Assembly: GCA_015231405.1 (NCBI GenBank)
Contig: JADGBR010000001.1
Coordinates: 347,964-385,761 of the forward strand
Length of the DNA: 37,798 bases
Direction: 5' to 3'
Source of the DNA: Candidatus Omnitrophota bacterium
GTDB lineage: Bacteria; Omnitrophota; Gorgyraeia; Tantalellales; Tantalellaceae
Shown here piece after piece: positions 35,601 through 37,798 of this stretch. The stretch's first letter is position 1. Each line of letters begins with the position of its first letter. The translations under genes were made by a program, and so were the position numbers. Under the pieces are notes generated by a model, which had not been told where the DNA came from, did not search any database, and was given only the letters and a program-made list of their open reading frames with translations.

Positions 35601-37569
35601 AGGGGACGGAGGCATATATATGATCGATAGGGGTAATGTGGGAAGGTTGAACAAACAACAGCTGGAAGGAGCGAAAAAGATCCTTAAGGGTGTACTTCTG
35701 GGGAATATGAAGACCACCACGGATAATACTACAGGTGTTGACTCTATAGTAGACGGAATAAAAATGATATTCGAAAATGCCGTTTATCCCGATGGGGTAT
35801 CTCCGGCTATTTCTGCCGTTAAAAGAGAGGATATAAAAAAGATCATCGATGACGCCGAGCTCAGAAAGGACGACCTGAGGAAGGTCATCCTCAGAATAGC
35901 TTCAAAAACGCTTGAATCAGGCAGGAATAACCAGGGCGGAAAGGACCTTTCAACCTTCATGAAGGCCATGACACAGGCTATGTATTTATTCCCGGTAGAC
36001 TCGACTAACGGGCTTGAAACCTTCAGGGATCTATCAAGATATATCGGGTTGTCTGATGAAGATATCATGACGGCGCTTGATCAGCAAAAAGACAGGATAC
36101 CGGCTGACAATGGTTTGGGAACTTTTGAAGAAAAAGCTAAGGGGAGCGGTGTCGCGCTTTCCATGGATGACCTTTATCTGACTTTGCAGAATAAACTATC
36201 TGTATCTCTTGGAAAAATATATTTTGTCGGATGGCTTTCAAGGCACTTTGAGACAATCTGGCAGAATATCTTCAAAAAACGTTTTTACGACACAAAGAAC
36301 TGGATCATTGAGAACAGAGAGCGTTTGTTCGACGAATATCTACTTGGCTTTATAAAAAGCCGGGACGTTAACCTCGTAGAATTCATAGAGGCGAGATCGA
36401 CGCCGGAAGAGCTCAGAAAGATCTACATGGATTATCTTGGTGACAGGATGAAAAAAGGAAAGATTTCGAGATTTGAAAAATATATTACGATATTCCTCTT
36501 CTCGATTGGACGGCCAATATTATCTGAAGTCGCATCGGGCATGATCGAGGACATAAAAAAACAACAAAATATCCTGAAGCCGGTATTGATGGCGAAAGCT
36601 TTGAACTACATGAGAGTAAGAACGAGGTTCAGCGGCGAGGTGACGGGGCTGGAGGATGGAAATACCCACGATTCGGACGCCCTCGATACTGAAGAAAGAG
36701 GCGTTGTCCCAGATAGAAGAATTTCCAAAATAACGGGTGATCCAGTTCAGGACGGCAGGGAAAAGGTCTTTTTTGACGACATCGGAGAAGGCGCAGTTTT
36801 ACCTGTGGCATTACCGGCGGAAGATGAGAACGGGGGTCGTCTTTCTCTCAAGGGAGCAGATGAATTAGAAAGCGTTCCAACGGAAGTAAAGGACAACGAT
36901 AAGATAATAAGGGCCATACAAGTCCTATTATCTCATATACGCAAAAGGGATGAGAATTACATCCTCTTAATGCCGAAACCTGATGAAGACATTTCTTTTT
37001 TTAACAGGGCCATGAAAGTATGGAAGATCGCGAGGGGTAGTCTCGAAAAGGATTATCAGATATCAAACTTGACCATCCGGTTCTACGACAAGGACAATAT
37101 CGGGCAGTTAGTACAGAAAACCAGCCAAGAAGCCGGTAAAGGTTCACGGGTCCTTATGTTCGTGAATGAAAACGAGGAGAAAGAGATAGCTTTGAAGAAA
37201 GGGATTGAAAAGACAGAAAAAAACGGCATGATGTATTTCAACGATGTCCCCTGCATCATGGAAAGGTATGATGAAAAGGGAATAAATAAATGTATGATCG
37301 GTACGCATATAACAATAGGGCTTGGCTTGACTGATCTCATTTATAACAAATATGCCGATAACGACGCTAACAAATACGCGATCATCAATGGTCTTGCCGA
37401 ACTATTAGCGCGTTTAGGGGATCCAAAATCAGCCGAGGAGATATTAAAAGATGAAAACGCATGGAAGACGCTTGTGAACGGAGAACATTTTATTGAGATA
37501 AAAGCATTCTCTTCGGAAGAGGTGGAGGCGCAATTCGAGGCTATCGAAGAAGTTGCGAGATCTTTATAA
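26617..37569 (+). CDS. Giant multidomain protein: TraB/Tiki-like, M48 metalloprotease, UbiB-like kinase
   Basis: This single uninterrupted frame encodes 3650 residues. A hydrophobic segment (about 14-40) may be a signal or anchor. Residues about 80-545 look like a TraB/Tiki/ChaN-type domain (VIHIQDAHCNYN 86-97, INLEGG 118-123, GGFHGE 486-491). Residues about 985-1130 are an M48 metalloprotease: HEMGH (1039-1043), EEDDADRWG (1074-1082, third zinc ligand probably E1075) and DSHPYTSDRR with H1119. About 1130-2590 is mainly helical and unassigned. Residues about 2640-3130 resemble a UbiB/ADCK kinase: K2659-GGQ, GEASIKQV (2718-2725), K2811 in VVYKVVRP, HADLHQGN (2984-2991) and D3004-RG. The last 500 residues are unassigned. 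The ATG follows AAGGGA. Function unknown; the fold calls are by motif only. Confidence 0.85.
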   Translation: MFLINNSFSKLIKKIVNISTVITFSLDVTGYSMVNTAVVNPAIIANKSVSKKIVDDFILPENLGTIKEKYFNDSLFKAKDLKNNLVIHIQDAHCNYNAQIKIASLLEYLKEKFNIKVINLEGGSGEYEFTTFYSIKDEKIREKVADSIMRDGELSGAEYFAINNKEKIYSWGVEDKELYLANLYSYRDWCGSEGAVLTDLEKLEHSAMEYAAKNCSDLVIALLLNKSEYRSKKMEFKEYLLRITRAARYSGIDIGDYPSISRLLKVVAMEKYIDFAKANKERDEIIDRVLKILSRSEVNEFREKLILFKNKDIPENDFYEYLLYKAGCMGIEIADNANLRKYLYYIKRYAQLDNSVLMDEIENIERAMLNYGQSEHVSGIIQVLEILDKVSDIVKLELTSKDYGEYKVNKESFDTPVFVKLLRALPDNNFNNEDEKAAERVLDYAKHISMFFAYSFERDEAFVRNIRYSAGEGSDPGNKITVLLTGGFHGENMANIMRKRGCNFISIVPVFKTGDQPKDYYHSFLKGEISGVYQEYMKNVGISTLAVASMNNILGKDLRLGMSETLDIVAGIRAARLEQASGKLLIGYKIKDREGVFSYFNMDGSNISSGKIVDENQYYSIEPIYSVKSLESPDMSDNDLSHKATNEKLLDLIKGESVYLYNRNDIYPETYIPDLETKGYHGSEHYKYLGIPKNRAATVKEMRAKYDMKLGLLNANNSDYKYKKVLEYPIFMDYSPEEKKKLIDIAMRIRINIVAGRYSLFDGGPLLHARRGNYSLKGNLGQSAIWIGEKALDSLRDEEILMALLEEAQHILYPERVHGDGGPKAGQITHSGYLKYKLSLLSKKSGERINGSLDNTELAPDDTVLPDFSNYSPEGISNDVRSIYDTGTGAKSAESDGTLIEMAKRDRKDYEKYVVDFESEVERMKSESIALSVDYPQKSDLDLMLKNEMPVPESYRIPVRIYGIFTRLTDVMKEHIQGYEDYSGELFFMDTNEANAFVLRGDRNVYFGKGLYELMVKTAAAIDSGKPLTEDAIAFIIAHEMGHLIQNTSKTGLTLSEGYYENAPDYLKKMARNEEDDADRWGLFLMDRANYSVMGAIQAMKCLEFVRKNAKDTAILDSHPYTSDRRRAITDRIENQNWEIYPNATNETVPMDDLPPKYEYSREIDQEYLINGSYEDIEAFIGKAETTDQVISGMAALGVKKQMELVNVLRMDREIRVQFLKKIFIEAAINMVQNYCSSNIGGSWEIVNDEFRKNTVNYSDLSLAAVISEYGPAGLISSASVDPKKIVSSDSNKPYDIDRNIEKIRKQSQEPGYDIYKANIQEVIDALAAINGILSSLDAGMLDDLLVDPENLRNVQTFSTTDENSCIYGVGTKPVKTGLTNLISDPKTLISGYLYSRFIGKTGMTTKIDKIGFARTRTDNRLFVEAPERWDMSDPDKRHKMKEVLLVKYIIASADLNVCVKYAFKDQFDPAKFNLAGQDQFDTSLQNKALEKMIVNDKEPIKDWLKIAVLRMEVNNMLGLTKSIGELDKNTIDRILDRQIVKHGMSGDQEKIISFKRDMLECFGPREEIVTECKMLVRKAINGEEDLAQIKEKIRVLLDEARTNMGSAIKTFNVPDGLIDDFIVELAGTLYPGDVLIGSVYRVDSMERFILDMDLCCRKNANDPLRRDEGLSRIMNESGFFKEIENIMEADDLVERYGKKTSEKLKDCYKWYMESGVARNNHHDLERIVSIMANKYLISHRSRSPETSSIFRHETGLDYRVRGYELYDPVMSSFSFDDLLECDDNTAINIFEEISELEKAKQQAEPNVTSVTHQMIEGFTRKQLEDNGNDPSNIFTLMGKLLMKQRCGLMDNALIRRSSGRIIDDTLLGITMRFLNDFRSDNGSVIKWFNGMFLENNALSYIERYILRYAELYKYELETRLKGKTMLKNIPTALQVVHEDMLIGLCEYLLMSSSEKYIPQGRIAGMYLRLLEKKNKINAAAELSDEHREIVHKALDLVARSSPMSVSFQFPIAFNPASGNHDLLHDETNIDIKETVINVDPKVQYFGWNMERYEATSVFVTALGEYTEEELRELMESRAIYLKKVSDQKYRGERIALPTNDTLTQLIQVLILNKAAENANPDTAKSGRSDLEKIADAFSFTAACELRKDRDRRPDCKEIATQWQCVTLKYDMRDYLRIEPDTFFRMLSEIKEPTGELENIIEKYVEHHKLFSLYPLFAHLLLRPETATGIYESLIKAVNQARPIGLEKVHYRKILSSVMNVNCPLRRLFNKYVQTQGEGYLFGEIKDLAARVKWLEGTVKMPKSITRDNIIDLWESYDFSEVIAGMSDEKAMIANLRLGKTGVDDMWDMVSTISDDVGKLKNIHDTLDLPKDALMKRLAFYTDMIGKVLSPQRRNRYGAMAFLIWERLNKEEYEKDLSGTVEVLLRFMPEPSELRDKIVMEIIGSISRDVEDITKGASLLTDNNILFKNRDTQREDSVFDGLAAMFSNVSREERKDILLWLQGSRGGKPGCVSKIEDKFNISFEGLPEDLRLMPETLRNKFIDEMMYGDNGVMSLSLEEEVKGKNGNNGGEIVKLQDTTRQYLEKFFDEHFKDNSQQFRDELRVLKRAFVLMMEAFTPVRRVKVMKALIDASMDPDFDKMHLGRKLAVLAGTGGPVLIKGGQYLSENETLVPQETMRRELGRVRNSAPKVSKIAQVGTIVRNTPRKGIQVVEVNNSLGEASIKQVNRGKWLDIFAVVNDLLEAIKASKEVSSGEDEKQLRKEVDGFLGKKERAMQDWESLIDTVGDISEKYGITLSDKKVRLKYSRDVVYKVVRPELDVSLINDYVALDYISANMANEYLRGNPIPTKDMAETVKDWIGIEKDLNNEYRFDNDIKGLDGDPEMEEFASELKKLGLDFRHPEIFFHNEKVMVEECVKGVSLVETSSGDEKLIREKLEQTGFYKKGSEDFDNAMEVINNAVKNHKDVNAIMRKILLWQIFEKGLFHADLHQGNVMISGDGGIYMIDRGNVGRLNKQQLEGAKKILKGVLLGNMKTTTDNTTGVDSIVDGIKMIFENAVYPDGVSPAISAVKREDIKKIIDDAELRKDDLRKVILRIASKTLESGRNNQGGKDLSTFMKAMTQAMYLFPVDSTNGLETFRDLSRYIGLSDEDIMTALDQQKDRIPADNGLGTFEEKAKGSGVALSMDDLYLTLQNKLSVSLGKIYFVGWLSRHFETIWQNIFKKRFYDTKNWIIENRERLFDEYLLGFIKSRDVNLVEFIEARSTPEELRKIYMDYLGDRMKKGKISRFEKYITIFLFSIGRPILSEVASGMIEDIKKQQNILKPVLMAKALNYMRVRTRFSGEVTGLEDGNTHDSDALDTEERGVVPDRRISKITGDPVQDGREKVFFDDIGEGAVLPVALPAEDENGGRLSLKGADELESVPTEVKDNDKIIRAIQVLLSHIRKRDENYILLMPKPDEDISFFNRAMKVWKIARGSLEKDYQISNLTIRFYDKDNIGQLVQKTSQEAGKGSRVLMFVNENEEKEIALKKGIEKTEKNGMMYFNDVPCIMERYDEKGINKCMIGTHITIGLGLTDLIYNKYADNDANKYAIINGLAELLARLGDPKSAEEILKDENAWKTLVNGEHFIEIKAFSSEEVEAQFEAIEEVARSL

Positions 37570-37573
37570 AATC

Positions 37574-37696
37574 ATGCTAGACGAGAATGACTGGAAGAAG
37601 AGGTTCGAGGTATTGACGGAATATTCCAGGATTGAGGCGCTTTTTAGCCCTTCTAAGAGTGACAGGAGGGCTATCATAGTGTATAATGTCTTATAA
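37574..37696 (+). CDS. 40-aa ORF between the giant gene and a nucleotidyltransferase
   Basis: An ATG five bases after the giant gene's stop opens 40 codons (MLDENDWKKRFEVLTEYSRI...) ending 15 bases before the next gene. No good ribosome site is visible, so it may rely on coupling with the giant gene. The product is charged, amphipathic and of unknown family. It could be a small partner of the nucleotidyltransferase, a remnant of a longer gene, or not translated at all. Confidence 0.35.
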   Translation: MLDENDWKKRFEVLTEYSRIEALFSPSKSDRRAIIVYNVL

Positions 37697-37711
37697 TAAA
37701 GGAGACCGTAT

Positions 37712-37798
37712 ATGATCTTATACGAAGAGATACTTAGGGAGTTCAATAAACAGAAAGTTAAATATGTTATAGTCGGAGGTATAGCTTTCAATATTCTC
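37712..37798 (+). CDS. Nucleotidyltransferase, N-terminal part (runs off the window)
   Basis: The first 29 codons are present, starting seven bases after AAAGGAG (37698-37704). The sequence FNKQKVKYVIVGGIAFNIL matches the opening of the MNT/AbiEii-like nucleotidyltransferase fold, whose first strand and helix read YVIVGGxA before the GS and DxD motifs. Those catalytic motifs lie beyond the window edge. Members of this group act as toxin or antitoxin partners or modify small molecules; which applies here cannot be seen. Confidence 0.65.
   Translation, partial: MILYEEILREFNKQKVKYVIVGGIAFNIL

Noticed and set aside
1-37798. tRNA, rRNA or CRISPR array
   Set aside because: I saw no cloverleaf with a T-loop GTTCGA-type motif in the intergenic regions and no evenly spaced direct repeats.

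Overview
The window is a bacterial chromosome segment of moderate GC content in which every convincing gene lies on the + strand, mostly in tight, often overlapping operons. It carries Tat export genes, a lipoprotein amidase, RlpA and an AsmA-like protein, which points to a diderm cell. The window closes with a very long gene (3650 codons) that combines metalloprotease and UbiB-kinase-like domains. My inference is an uncultured lineage of the Omnitrophota (OP3) type, where giant multidomain proteins are known. No rRNA or marker gene in the window proves this.

Region 1 (1-7741): the end of a SpoIIE/RsbU-type phosphatase, then a strong promoter and a compact run: a 55-aa coiled-coil peptide, a stand-alone MetV-type MTHFR C-terminal protein, the PLP-homeostasis protein YggS, thioredoxin reductase, an M42 aminopeptidase, dihydroxy-acid dehydratase (IlvD), a zinc-ribbon NUDIX hydrolase and a GT-C-like membrane protein. 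Region 2 (7742-8314): about 560 bases of non-coding DNA dominated by two long imperfect inverted repeats, ending in a BirA-type biotin operator that overlaps the bioB start. Region 3 (8315-13869): a complete biotin operon, bioB-bioF-esterase-bioC-bioD-bioA, covering pimeloyl-ACP formation (BioC plus a BioG/BioH-type esterase) and all four ring-assembly steps.

Region 4 (13932-21059): a PduO-type cobalamin adenosyltransferase, an orphan dihydrolipoamide dehydrogenase, an AmmeMemoRadiSam-type radical SAM enzyme, an AsmA-like protein, a small four-helix membrane protein, two different SpoU/TrmH RNA methyltransferases flanking an HD-domain protein, and CutA. Region 5 (21082-26467): a BON-domain protein, a small membrane protein, TatA and TatC behind one promoter, then RlpA, a LysM-amidase lipoprotein, a PilZ protein, a degenerate YchF-like P-loop protein and an S4 RNA-binding protein.

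Region 6 (26468-37798): a very AT-rich spacer, the giant gene, a 40-codon ORF, and the start of a nucleotidyltransferase cut by the window edge. The giant protein joins an N-terminal hydrophobic segment, a TraB/Tiki-like domain, an M48 metalloprotease with intact zinc motifs, about 1500 residues I cannot assign, a UbiB/ADCK-like kinase fold and an unassigned C-terminal domain. It is the best candidate here for an undescribed system. Other notable points are a YchF homologue that has lost its nucleotide-hydrolysis motifs, an HD protein lacking the HD histidine, and a TatC lacking one of its conserved glutamates.
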